Assembly (NCBI RefSeq): GCF_910592395.1
Contig: NC_088313.1
Location: forward strand, 4,960,501-5,024,500
Direction of reading: 5' to 3'
Source of the DNA: Lineus longissimus
Taxonomy: Eukaryota; Nemertea; Pilidiophora; Heteronemertea; Lineidae
DNA: 64,000 nt
Position numbers and translations under genes: made by a program. The first letter of the stretch is position 1; each line of letters opens with the position of its first letter. The notes beneath the pieces were generated by a model. That model had not been told where the DNA came from. It did no database searches and saw nothing but the letters and a program-made list of their open reading frames with translations. Positions 24,864 through 35,453 of this stretch are shown piece after piece.

Positions 24864-25067
24864 ATTGTGTCGACGAAGCTCATTGGCGAAGGATGTTTTA
24901 GTTAAGCAGCTCATGCTCCATCGTGAAAGGAATGTTTGATACTTGGAAAACTATGACACTAACTGTTACGTGCAAGGTTCCTGGATATACGTGAAACAGT
25001 GATTGAAAAAGAGAACAAGACAGGCGCTACGAATTACTTCTCAAGAAGTTTCTTCTGCACTCAAAAG
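24864..25067 (+). other. Candidate non-coding first exon
   Basis: The stretch downstream of the TATA box ends TCAAAAG followed by GTAAGG at 25068, a strong donor. It has only a tiny open frame, starting near 24913. The coding part of the neurophysin gene begins just after a strong acceptor (TTTCGTTTCAG, ending 33795), so that gene needs an upstream exon, and this is a plausible candidate on the same strand. The link across about 8.7 kb is inference; transcripts would be needed to confirm it. Confidence 0.3.
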
Positions 25068-25199
25068 GTAAGGGATGTCCAGTTTAATACCATCTTCGTC
25101 ACCAAGGTCGCCGACTGCACGAAGCATTTTTACATGTAGATACAAAAGTCTCTTCGCCCAAAACAAATATGCAGCCCGAAGGTATTTATGTAAACTGAA

Positions 25200-25343
25200 C
25201 AACCACTAGGTTTTCGAGAGTCCGAAAAAAACCACTTAGTATTTTTCATTGCGATAAAAACCTCTTTGCGGCATATTAAATTTGTGTTGGTGAAAAACTA
25301 TTACAGGCTTTTCAAAAGCCCAAATAGTTTATTTCTAAGAGTG
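25200..25343. repeat. CACTCTTAGAAAT-family MITE fragment
   Basis: It contains ACCTCTTTGCGGCATATTAA and ends TTTATTTCTAAGAGTG, the family right end. The left end is missing. Confidence 0.55.
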
Positions 25344-26242
25344 TTCTTGCCATATACATGTATACATTCAGATTACAATTTGTATCGTCTTACCGACTGC
25401 ATCTTTGCCGATTTGTACCTTTGTATACAATGTAGGCCTAATATGAATATTTTAAGCTATTTTCTGGTTTCAAATTTGGTTACTTATGAATTGTGTCCCG
25501 TGACCACTTTAATTGCAAATGTAGACACATATAGATAACAATAGTAATGAAGTAATGTATAAAGTAAGGTAATAACTATAGAATCAAAAGATAATAAGCC
25601 ATGAATCGAAAACATTTTTTCTTAATTGCTAATGGCATTTTAATATTGATCGCAAAAGCCAATAAAAGTAATGAGATTATCTTAAAAAGGAACTCTTGCG
25701 AAAATAATTATATCAATTGAAATTAATCTTGAATGCTATAAAATCACGACTGATTTAACTTTTTAATAAAACTGCTGCTAAACTCGCTCGATTCATTTGA
25801 TCAAGTGTGCTTGTCTTTTCGTTCATCATCTGGATTCAACATTAACACGGTAACAACAAAAAGAGAAAAGCTGCTTTTCTTGTGTCGCATCGCTATTTCG
25901 CATCAATGTCTTTTTTAAAGATTATTTTCGAAGGTTGGATGATTTATAGATCAGTGTAAATTTGTTTCAACGCCTTTAAATACATCATATATGTACGTCT
26001 TTCATGTCTTTAAAAAGCTTTAGCTTTGACTCGACATGTACTTTTTCACAATAACGTCATCCATTGTCCAACCATTTTGCTGTTTGCTTGTTTTTCCTTC
26101 AAGGTTACAGTGTGAAATTGTGTTTGATTTGGTTTAAAATAATACAGTATCTTTGGCACCTGCTGACATGGCTGATCGAGTAGTCAAGCCCCCGCCAAGC
26201 AAATATGCTCTACTGCGCATCTAAATATTGCAGACGCACGAA

Positions 26243-26458
26243 CACTCATAGAAATGAAGGTTCGGCCGAAAAAATTATGCACCCCGTAAAGGTTTTCAGC
26301 GATGAAAAACCCTTAGTTTTTTTTCATAATCACAAAAAAAACCATTGGAGTTTTTCATTTTACGATAAAACCCCTCCGGGGTGCATATTTGGGTTGGCCG
26401 AAAAACCTTTAATAGGATTTCTGGAGCCCAAAAGCCTTTACATGTATTTTTAGGAGTG
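26243..26458. repeat. CACTCTTAGAAAT-family MITE
   Basis: It starts CACTCATAGAAATGAAGG and ends GTATTTTTAGGAGTG, imperfect inverted ends. Internal words (TTTTTCATTTTACGATAAAA, GGGTTGGCCGAAAAACC) match copies at 38750 and 54483. No coding capacity. Confidence 0.65.
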
Positions 26459-27320
26459 ACGGGTCGATCAGACTTGCCACAAAAAGTAAGTACAAACTTC
26501 TCCAAAATCATGGAAAGTATCTGCAAGGAATACCTTTGCTTTAAAATGAAATCTATTTTATCATGGCACACAGCAGTAGGCCTAATCTTTGATATTTACT
26601 GCAGTGCTGTGTGCCATAACAAATAAATACAGTTAAATAGTACATTATATTCGTGCCTAATCACATAAACCTAACCTTGAAAACCATTAATTAATCAATA
26701 TCATCAATAATTAATTATAACTAGTCTTTATTACTGGGTATCATCGATTTTTACATGTACACGTGCAATTAGGGATAGATTACATTCCTTAAAGTTTGAC
26801 GCAAGTCCGAATCACCAAATTCCGAAATAGATGAAAATTCCCCTTCTGACTAACACTGTGTAACCTTTCTCTCTTACAAAACCCGAATAACTATGAGTTT
26901 TATTTAGTAGTAATTACACATTACTCCCTTGGGATTTTTCGAAAGTGCTTTCTGCATAATATATTATTCGCTCATTGTGTTTAAAAATAAATTGCATTGA
27001 CTATAGTAATCAATAGCAAGGCCTCCACAATTTCAATGATAATTGTTTTTTTACATTGGCATCTGATTTGTCTATGCCACTAATTCACTACTATCAAAAG
27101 TACTAAAAACAAGAAATCGATACATATTTATTTTGTAATTTTACACATGCTCGTGTAATTAAGTGAATCAGGCTGAAATAATGCTACAGAAGATTAATAT
27201 ACCATCTTGCATGTCTCGTGTTTGAACTGAAACCCTAAATAACCCAGACATCGATGTGTTTTTCAACTGCCAACCCACCACGAAACAATTTTATACATTT
27301 TATATACGTATTTGTTCCTA

Positions 27321-28220
27321 TACAGGGTGTCTCATAAAAAATGTAATCCCAGCAAAATGGGTTGATATTTTAAAAACATACTTTAGAAGCTATGAGCTTT
27401 GTGTTGATACCATTGCGACGTCCAACCTATTATGCATGGCTGAGCACCATGGTTATAAAAAAGACATGCAGAAATCACCTTGTTCCAAGTAGGGAAATTC
27501 AAGCTTGACATTAAGCCACATTACGTGGCTGAGAATGAAAGCATGTTTGATGATCAACAACACATCACTTTCTTTCAGGTCAATCTTATCCACATGAATT
27601 CAACATTTTTACAGTTTAAGCCCCGACACCCTCCACGTCACTCTCTCCTCTTTGGATGCATTTGACAACGTCGACAGTTATCCTGTACCATCTCTGGATT
27701 TTCCCTCAACTCATCGACCTCCTGAATTATGCGAGCTCTCACTTCTGCTAGTCTCATAAACCTTGTTCTTGAGGTACCCCAAAGAAAAAAAATCACAGGG
27801 AATCAAATCTGGTGACCTTGGTTTCCACTCCACTGGGCGGTTCAGCGCGATTACTCGTTCTCCGAACAAAGCAGTGGCCGTCAAGGTTTCCTGAACTGCG
27901 CGATTAAGGCAATGTGCTGGCTCACCATCCTGTAGCGCCTGAAAATACACCTTCCAGTTATGGCATAACACTCTTAATTTAATGAACCATTGACAATGAA
28001 CCATGTTTGACGACAACTGCATGGAATTTCCCAACTTGGAACAAGTTCATTTCTGCCTGTCATTTTAAATAACATGGTGGTCAGTCATGCGTGACTGCAT
28101 GGGCGTCACAATGGTATCAACACAAAGCTCATAGCTCCTACTTTACTGTGCTGCAACGTCAATGGTTTAAAACTATTAACCAATTTCGCCCGGATTACCT
28201 TTTTTATGAAACACCCTGTA
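27321..28220 (-). mobile_element. Degenerate mariner/Tc1-like transposon with transposase remnant
   Basis: Ends CAGGGTGTCTCATAAAAAA (27323 onward) and its inverse ending at 28218 sit between TA dinucleotides (27321-27322, 28219-28220). Inverse similarity extends about 200 bp inward. On the minus strand, roughly 27950-27700, a frame reads LQDGEPAHCLNRAVQ, then PVEWKPRSPDLIPCDFFSLG and YLKNKVYETSR. These are hallmarks of the C-terminal half of a mariner-like DDE transposase. A frameshift follows, after which ARIIQEV-like sequence continues. The N-terminal half is missing, so the copy is dead. Confidence 0.85.
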
Positions 28221-28691
28221 TAATACACCAAGAAAGTCCATGCCGACTTACCGGCAGTGAATGTCAATCATGAAGTCTCCTCGGATAGACGCAAAACGGC
28301 GGTATCGGATCAGCATGAGAAAGTCACCCGCATGAGGTTTACAAACGGACAAGACGGCTGTTGTTTGTTTATTAACGGTGTACCCGTTCTTCATGTTGAA
28401 ATGAGAATTTGTAGGACATTTTAATGTTCAAAGTAGGAGACAATCAATGAAAAAACGAAACAATTATATCTTAACTTTATTATATCCGACACTCCTTCTA
28501 CATTTGATACTAATTCACTCATGGGGTTTGAGATAACGTGTCGATACTATTACTTTAGTTTATTGAACCACGTGAGTGGGGAAGAATTGTCGGATACACA
28601 TATGATAGTTAGGATACGTGTAATTGTTCGCGTTTTATATATCCCTATGTCCCCTAACTACTTTTATCATAGTAACGTGAGCAGATTGGCA

Positions 28692-28890
28692 GTTTTCTAC
28701 GGTGGCTGGGAAAGGACATCATGCAATGTTATTTTTTCAAAATAATCTCGGAAATCCGACTTTTATTTTGAAAAAATAAAATTGCATCATGAGATAAAAA
28801 GTCGGAATTCCGAGAAAAAAAGTCGGAATTCCGAGATTATTTTGAAAAAATAAAATTGCATGATGTCCTTTCCCAGCCACCGTAGTTTTC
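28692..28890. mobile_element. 187-bp palindromic MITE with 6-bp target duplication
   Basis: Element 28698-28884 starts TACGGTGGCTGGGAAAGGAC and ends with the inverse. The arms are about 63 bp with two mismatches. GTTTTC flanks both sides (28692-28697, 28885-28890). The centre repeats AAAAAGTCGGAATTCCGAG. No coding capacity; it would extrude as a strong hairpin. Confidence 0.8.
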
Positions 28891-29655
28891 CGATTTTCAA
28901 TGCTCAGTGCATTTTGCAATACTCTAATTTCTGGGAAGAAAGTTGATAGCGTAAATGATGCCTTTGAAGTATGGCAAGATAAGCAATGTTCGATTGCACT
29001 GCGTTATCTTACAGAAATCTGCATCATTTTGAAAGGGAAGGTGAGATGGTTTACTACGTTTAACCTCAGGACAAATATGGCGAGGTCTCGTATGAAACTT
29101 GTGAGCATTGCATGTAGCAGTTAATACAAAGATAGCGAGCAAAAAACTTACTGTCAGATAATTTATAGCAGTCACATCTGCGTATGATCATAATGAAAAT
29201 GATACGATGGCAAGTTATTAAGTTATGAGGGTCTAATAAATTCTGCTGAAACTACTCCCACCTTCTTTTGTGTCAGAACTTTGATCAACATTGCCCCCAG
29301 ATATTGGATAATTGCTGCAATGACGTTAGTGTTTTCAGTGAGAAGACTGAAATGATCAAGTCTAGTCAATTATCGACTGCCGATATACATGTACATGTAT
29401 CATCTTCCAGGATGAATTTGATTTGAAATTCTGCCACCGATGACAAAAATCCTGTTTTTATCCTAATCTAAGATTCAGATTCTTAGCTAAGATTCTTATG
29501 ATATTCTGCTTTCTCTCATGGAGAGCTCTTTGGCAAAAGTAGAAAATTAATTTTACAACCCATTTGTGCAAGTGAGGTTTTGACTGCCTGTATATTTTCT
29601 TCTCTGCACTCCGTGTCACGAGAATGAGCACAGTGATTTCACAGCGGAGTTAAAC
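28891..29655. other. Intergenic, no gene supported
   Basis: Short frames on both strands (about 28900-29175) lack motifs. No clear repeat ends. Confidence 0.4.
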
Positions 29656-29660
29656 ACTAT

Positions 29661-30480
29661 TTCATATTTCATCTTGAACATGATTGTCCGCATATCTCAA
29701 AATATCTTCTTTGCCAGAATCGGCCACAACATGATAAAGGACGAACTATTTGAAATACTGCAAAGTATTTTCTCAGCAATTTTAGGGATTGTATCAATTG
29801 TATTGTATTGCGGTGCATGCAGTGTTATTTTCTCGGGAAATTGAGTGTAGAATGAATTTGCCTTCTCTATATATTTCAAATTTCATCTGGAACTTCATTG
29901 TCTGCAGTGTCTCAAAATGTCTTCTTTGCCTGAATCGAACACAGCATGACAGAGAACGAGCCGTTTGTATAAGGGCCATTTATACGGCCGGCAAAAAAAC
30001 TGATGCTATCCGATCGAACCACAACCAGGTTTCAAAAATTGTGCGCATTTAGACGATCAGCGCACTGCGATCTCATCTGGACGCATTTCTGTAGATGTGG
30101 AACTCTCCAATACCTGTTGCTTGTGGAGGTGTAAAGCAATACGTTAGTGCGCATGAGCCCAGGTAAAAGGAATCCGGATTCGGTATCCATTTGGGTTTAG
30201 ACGACGCTTTTGATCCGGATGCATCCGGATGCATGAAGATGCATCTAGATTAAAACTACCTCGATCGATGTTTTTTTCTTAAATCCGGATGGGACCACAT
30301 TGATTCGGATCATTTTGCATTTAGACGAAATCAATTTAAACCACATTCGGATTCAATCGGATCGCATGTGGCTTTTTTCCTGTCGACTAAACGGCCCTAT
30401 AGTATTGCGTTGTGTGCAGTGTGCTTTTCTCAGGAAATGGAGTGTAGAAAGAATTTGCCTTTTCATGCTCTCTTAATAGT
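29661..30480. repeat. Imperfect tandem duplication interrupted by a TA-flanked MITE
   Basis: A unit of about 210 bp beginning near 29661 (TTTCATCTTGAACATGATTG, then CTCAAAATATCTTCTTTGCC) repeats at about 29871. The second unit is split by a 430-bp element at 29970-30399 and resumes near 30402 (AGTATTGCGTTGTGTGCAGT, matching 29804 onward). The insert has ends TAAGGGCCATTTATAC and, inverted, TAGGGCCGTTTAGTCG. It is flanked by TA (29968-29969, 30400-30401). Confidence 0.65.
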
Positions 30481-30596
30481 TTGATAACATATAAGACTAC
30501 CATTCGTTACTGCAGGAATACAAATTGTCCCCTTATAGCTTCGATCAACGAGTAAGCCTCAGTATTTGATTCCGTGTTTTATTTTATGTGACCCGT

Positions 30597-30778
30597 CACA
30601 GCGAAACCAGGCGCATGTTGCTCTAAGCTTGACAGGTTAAGATGGACAGGCTGTTCATTTCACTTTTGTCTGCCTTTTGTGAAATCTGAGGACATAGTTT
30701 CTTCCATTAATAACTCCTGGTGTCATTTAGGCTCATCTTCTGTGCGACATGCGCCTTGTTTTGCTGTGACGGGTCACA
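30597..30778. repeat. 182-bp MITE, TGTGACCCGTCACAGC termini
   Basis: The left end TGTGACCCGTCACAGCGAAA and the right end TTTTGCTGTGACGGGTCACA are inverse copies. Similarity extends about 30 bp to GGCGCATG/CATGCGCC. Non-coding. The terminal TGTGACCCGTCACA is itself nearly palindromic. Confidence 0.75.
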
Positions 30779-30779
30779 T

Positions 30780-31440
30780 TATATAGATAAAATGTAGTCT
30801 CCTACTCTTTTGCTGCCAACAACTGGCCTTTTTAGAGAGATGCACCAAAGCATCACTTTTACAAAGCGCCGATTTCTCTTCTGAACGTACCCGCAAAGCA
30901 GGCTATTAACTCCTTGACCCGAGGGCTAATCATGCTTATGATGCGCAAAAATGATGGTTGATTACGAAAGAGTGTCGACGCCGTCCTTTTTGGACATGCA
31001 GGGGAAGCAGACTGAGAACTAATTTACGCGGAAACATGCGGCCTCATTTACTTCAGCGGATTTCCTTTCTCCTTGTTTTCCAGGTAATGGTAGTAATTCA
31101 CATCGGCCAGGGCTGAATTTTGCAAGGGTTGACGTCTAACGTGTCTATTACCCATGAATTATTTGGCACAGGTTTCGCAATGCGTATAATGACGAAGTAC
31201 GAAGTCCAAAGGTCTGCAGTGTCGGCAAGTCCTGTGCTAAAGTCATTTTCGCGATAGTTAACTCGTAAATCATATAGCGTACTTAAATGGTTATAGGAAA
31301 AATAGGGGTCATTTTCAATGATAAATTGCCGATAAAATTCACTTATGTACTCCTTCTTCAAGGCTTGCGAAACTCTTCTTATTCCCCAACCAATTCCGGG
31401 CGTCGTTGCAGCAGTCTCTTCAGGAGTTATCCATATTCCG
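30780..31440. other. Intergenic, one unassigned open frame
   Basis: A 115-codon minus-strand frame (31098-31445) has amino-acid composition compatible with coding but no family motif that I know. It overlaps a plus-strand frame and runs to the edge of the repeat at 31440. Not called as a gene. Confidence 0.35.
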
Positions 31441-31905
31441 GTCACGTGCCTGTATTAAACCAACCAGCTCAGTTTGAGATGAATGCGTGGTCTCACTATT
31501 GAATATGGCAATTTCCATTTAAAATATAGTTCTTCTTGAAATTGTTTATAAGGTGTGTTTGAAATGAAGAAAATGAGGAAGTTTCAGTCCAATTTGCTTA
31601 CTTATGTTGTTTTGAGACTCTTTACAACCCGTTGTGATGAAAAAGCTGACTCGCGTGTTAAAAACCGCCAAAAATCACCCCCCCCTAACTTCAGACCCCC
31701 AAACTCTGAAATTATCGTACATAACGTACAAAGAAAATTTCATGATTTTTTGACGGACTAGGACACATGTTGGGCTATTCGGCTGTGAAAGCGTTCCTCC
31801 CTGATTACATCTCGGAAAAAGTTATGAGCATCTAGAAAGTACCATTTGAAAGGGAAAACGGCTTAAAACTTTATTACAGGTACCTGACCTTCCATGCAGA
31901 CAACA
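31440..31905 (+). repeat. Interspersed repeat (GAGATGAATGCGTGGTCTCA family), fuller copy
   Basis: Segments of this stretch reappear inverted at 63110-63485 (the outer part, with GCGTGGTCTCAC, AAATTTCATG and GGTGTGTTTGAAAT-like words) and at 62245-62430 (the distal part, with AAGCGTTCCTCCC, AAAAAGTTATGAGC and ACTTTATTACAGGTAC). The order is preserved here, so this is the fullest of three copies. No conserved coding frame. Confidence 0.6.
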
Positions 31906-33795
31906 TTTCCGTACCACCGGAGGTGTCTCACTTATCGGAAGAGTGCATGTCTTATTATCGGCGGTGAATATCAGTCCTCAAGTCTCCTCCTTTCACCGCC
32001 GACATCAAGGGCCAGGAAATCCGTCGGACGCACCATCATAAACGGGTGGCCAATCAAATAGCTCGACACAAAGTAATTAAATGACGGCCTGATTGACAGT
32101 GCCAACCTCAGGATCAGATTACCCTTCTGCTATACAATATGCACTGTGCATTTGGGTCAGGTCAGCATCCCTAGAACCGTTACTCACTGAACAATGTTGG
32201 ATTTCAGTGCGTGTTTCGTGCGACAACCACGAGTGAGTGTACTGTTAGTGTTGTCGCGACATGGACGCGTGGGAAAGGAAGGGAATGCAGGGGGACTACC
32301 AACAAAGTAACAGCCCTTCTGACGGCCGATCAGGGGGAGTTATCGATATATGCACAACGACGGTGGATCGGCATGGGAAGAGTGAAGCTGCTGGCTGGTT
32401 GGTTCTCCTGCGGATGTCTGTATTCTGGATGTGCTGGAACCATCTCAGTCGAATCGGGACTGATCGGGCGGGATTACTCGCGAAAAAACCCTCACGGTTT
32501 ACAATGATCGACATCTTCTTGTTTTAATGGGACGCTCGATGTCTGAAAGTGAATGTTTCGTTTATTATTGACCCCTCTTTATTGATACACCCGGTATATA
32601 CAACTTACCAGAACATATAGGACTGGTCATCTCTTTCACGTACTCATGCCATTTTTCAACGAAGTTGTCTCGATTATAAGGTTGATAAGCCTTTGCGACG
32701 CATGAATCAAGATGCACATTATATCCTTATCTATTGCGTTGACCCTTGATGATATTCATGGTGGTTTGAGAATGTATCAGAGTGGGATACTACAGTATAT
32801 CATGAATATCATTCGTGGATAAATACAATATCCGAGTGGAATACATGTACTTTCTGAGACACCCCGTATGGAATAATCTGAGAGACATGTCCGAGTGGAA
32901 CTCTGATTGCAATCATCGTATATTTTCAGTTCAGGTCGATAACATGATAAAATGTTATGATATCTCTTCGATTTATGAAAATGCAAACATCGTTATGAAA
33001 TGTAATACTTCGTTCAGTGTGATAATATTCATAGTTTTTATGGTACCGTTGAGTCATGTTACAAAAGGAAAAATTGATTTCATTCATTTCCGAAACAATT
33101 CACTGAAGCAGTGCTAGGTACACATTATTCATGTTATTTAGGTAGAGAGCAATTTTTAGAATGTTTATAATGCTATTTCCATTCCCGCTAAAAAACAATC
33201 GGCTCCAAACGCCGTCTGTGAAAGACCAAAAGTTAACCCCCTCTTGGGAATCAGTCCAACCCTAACAAGGCATGATTCATAGCTAGAGAGACCATGTCGC
33301 TTCCTATGATTATGATAAAACAGTAGACTCAGTTGGCCGGTTTAATGTATGTTCTCGCCAAAAGACGCAGGAGAAGAAGATTGACGAAGAATCCGGCCGG
33401 CATCGGCAAAGAGAAACCTTGACTTTCGAAATTGTCATATATATCATTGAAATGACAACTTGGGCTTGGGACTTTGGTGGCCAGAAGGAATACACCCCTT
33501 CATCGCCGGCACCATGCGCGCCACATGTCGTGTCACACTTATGCAGATATAATACTAACGTGGACTTTCGCCAGGGGTTGTGAGGCTGCTTTGGACATGC
33601 ATGGCTTGCGAATTTCATATGGGCTTACATACGCTTACATTCCGTTCGTATGCACTGTTTTCTTGCACTCCGATTTTGCTGTCATCCTGTTTGGAGAAGC
33701 GACGGTCCTGCCAGAAGCTTTTTTCGTATGAAAAACCAACATATCTCATGCCTAAAAGCCCCCTTTATCACGTACCTTCTCTTCTTTCGTTTCAG
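31906..33795. other. Intergenic or intronic, transposon scraps
   Basis: An orphan mariner-like right end lies at about 32568-32600 (CTTTATTGATACACCCGGTA), with a similar scrap near 32858-32872 (GAGACACCCCGTATGG). About 33690-33765 shares 60 bp with the MITE at 4147-4625. No coding exon recognised. The last bases (TCTTCTTTCGTTTCAG) are the splice acceptor of the neurophysin gene. Confidence 0.45.
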
Positions 33796-33802
33796 ATATA
33801 AA

Positions 33803-35453
33803 ATGCAAGATATGTATCGTTTTGTTCCGGCCGTTGTTGTCATTCTGTGTATAATAGTGACGTCATCACAAGGTCAAATCTTACGAACACGTTATGAGAA
33901 AAAAGGAATCGTCCAACCTAATTCAGAAGCACAGGTAGCAACAGAGGTAAGCAGTAAAAGATAAATAGTACAGGCCTCTAGTATGGTCAATGTCTCCGAG
34001 ACACATACATGTAATTCGAACAGCTTGGATTCTAGACTGACCAATTATGCCTGTGAACTTGAGAAGGGCACTTTACTGCGATTGCCTCGTCCCTAAACAC
34101 CCTAGCACCAGTGGTTTTCAATATATTCCGCCTCTCGATATTTTCTAAACGAGGAGGAGTATCGAAAACCTGAATCTCGGGATGCATCCCTTAAACGTAG
34201 AGTGACCGTGATTCTCTGTATCCGAATCTTTCTATGAATTTTATAGAAAATTCTGGTCGGGGCAAGCTGGAGGTTAAACTCTGATACGAGCTACTTTTGA
34301 TGGACTCCTTATCCCAAGGACAGTGAACATAATTTGCACCCATTCGAGGTCGAACCCAATAACCGTTCACGAGAGAACGCTGGAAAAAGAACTATGCCTG
34401 CAGTAAAACGGCTTTCTGTCGAAGTAATTCTGGATTTGAAAGACTGCTAGGGCCCTCTAGCATTAGTTGTCAACACATTCTTTTGCTTTGAACGCTTGCG
34501 ATAGGAAATCCTAAGAACCTTTGATACAAAGAGCATTGAGGCCTTTTTATTTTCCTGGACCTACAGTAATTACGAACGGCGTACCCCTTCAAGACATGTT
34601 CACTCCCTTGACTGTATCATCTTGCCTTTTTGTTGTTTCTGCATTATTTGCTCCCTTTTATTACTAGTTTTGTTGAAGTTTTCATTAGTCTTGAACAAGA
34701 AACGGTTTAGTGTCGCGTCGCAAGCTGGCATTGGCTCATTAAGATCCAAGTGATCGAGAAAACATTGTTGCCACGTTCCTCCTTCCAATTAATCTTCACT
34801 CTGATCAACATGACGTTATCAATTATTTCTAACTAATTAAATGTCTCTTTGATATTACAGTGTCGGCAATGCTTTAATGGGGAAGGCTACTGTGTGGGTC
34901 ATGGAGTCTGCTGCTTAAAGAATAACTGCATCATAGGGACTATAGCAGCCAAAGAATGTTTTGGGCAAACTACGCAATGTCGTGTACCTGGTGATCATAA
35001 GCCCTGCGGAGCGAGTGGTAAATGCTACGCGGAAGGAGTCTGCTGCGAAAAAGGTGAGTCTGGAATCTGAGCATCTGATGGCTGGTGTAGTCATTACAGT
35101 CATGTACGTTTGTCACTTTACCCATCCTGAGGAAATTAGGGGTTAATGTTCGCTTCCCCGGCCCTGTACACAAACCCCTGAGACATTCGCCCTCATTCGA
35201 TGACGGAAGTAGTTATTCGTGTTTGAGCGTCTACACATGTCACTGAATCAAACACCCTAGTTCCCTACTGTGCCTACTGGTCATATGAAAACTACCATAA
35301 AAAATGAGTTAGCCTTATTTCGATTGTCATGCTAACTCAATGTTTTTCTTTGCAGATGGTTGTAAAATGGATGATACGTGCTCAAATCAGAACGAAAAGC
35401 TCATCGACTTGTTAAAGCGATTGCTGAGTTATGAAAGACCCAACAGGAGATAA
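33803..35453 (+). CDS. Secreted neurophysin-domain protein, no recognisable hormone
   Basis: Three coding exons: 33803-33946, 34861-35053 and 35356-35453, joined GAG|GTAAGC to TTACAG|TGT and AAAG|GTGAGT to TTTGCAG|AT, give 144 aa. Residues 1 to about 24 are a signal peptide (hydrophobic core VVVILCIIVTSS). A 24-residue segment (QILRTRYEKKG, then IVQPNSEAQVATE) follows. Residue 49 on is a neurophysin domain with exactly 14 cysteines in the family pattern, including GVCC, IIGTIAAKEC, KPCGASGKC and EGVCC. Neurophysins normally carry vasopressin/oxytocin-type or NG-type neuropeptides through the secretory pathway. Here no CxxxxCP-G peptide, no NG peptide and no GKR amidation site is seen; KK is the only dibasic site before the domain. 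Both introns sit where the classical hormone genes have theirs. The ATG follows a strong acceptor at 33795, so a 5'UTR exon lies upstream. Alternatives: a neuropeptide exon that I missed, or a diverged peptide such as an N-terminal pyroGlu form. Confidence 0.85.
34098..34184. repeat. CATCCTGG hairpin MITE, third copy (in intron)
   Basis: Begins CACCCTAGCACCAGTGG and ends AATCTCGGGATG, matching the elements at 3656 and 5113. It lies inside the intron between neurophysin-gene exons 33803-33946 and 34861-35053. Flanks TCCCTAAA and TCCCTTAAA may be remnants of a target duplication. Confidence 0.5.

Larger units (their letters stand above)
25070..27318. other. Intergenic or possible long intron; repeats only
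   Basis: No coding exon is recognised. A 5'-truncated CACTCTTAGAAAT-family repeat lies at about 25200-25343 and a fuller one at 26243-26458. If the candidate exon at 24864-25067 is real, this would be part of intron 1 of the neurophysin gene. Confidence 0.4.

Noticed and set aside
31098-31445. 115-codon minus-strand frame with plausible composition
   Set aside because: I could not recognise a family, a start context or splice partners; it abuts an interspersed repeat. Left as unassigned sequence.
33965-34860. Search of the first visible neurophysin intron for a hidden nonapeptide exon
   Set aside because: No CxxxxCPxG-GKR coding stretch with flanking splice sites was found in any frame by eye.
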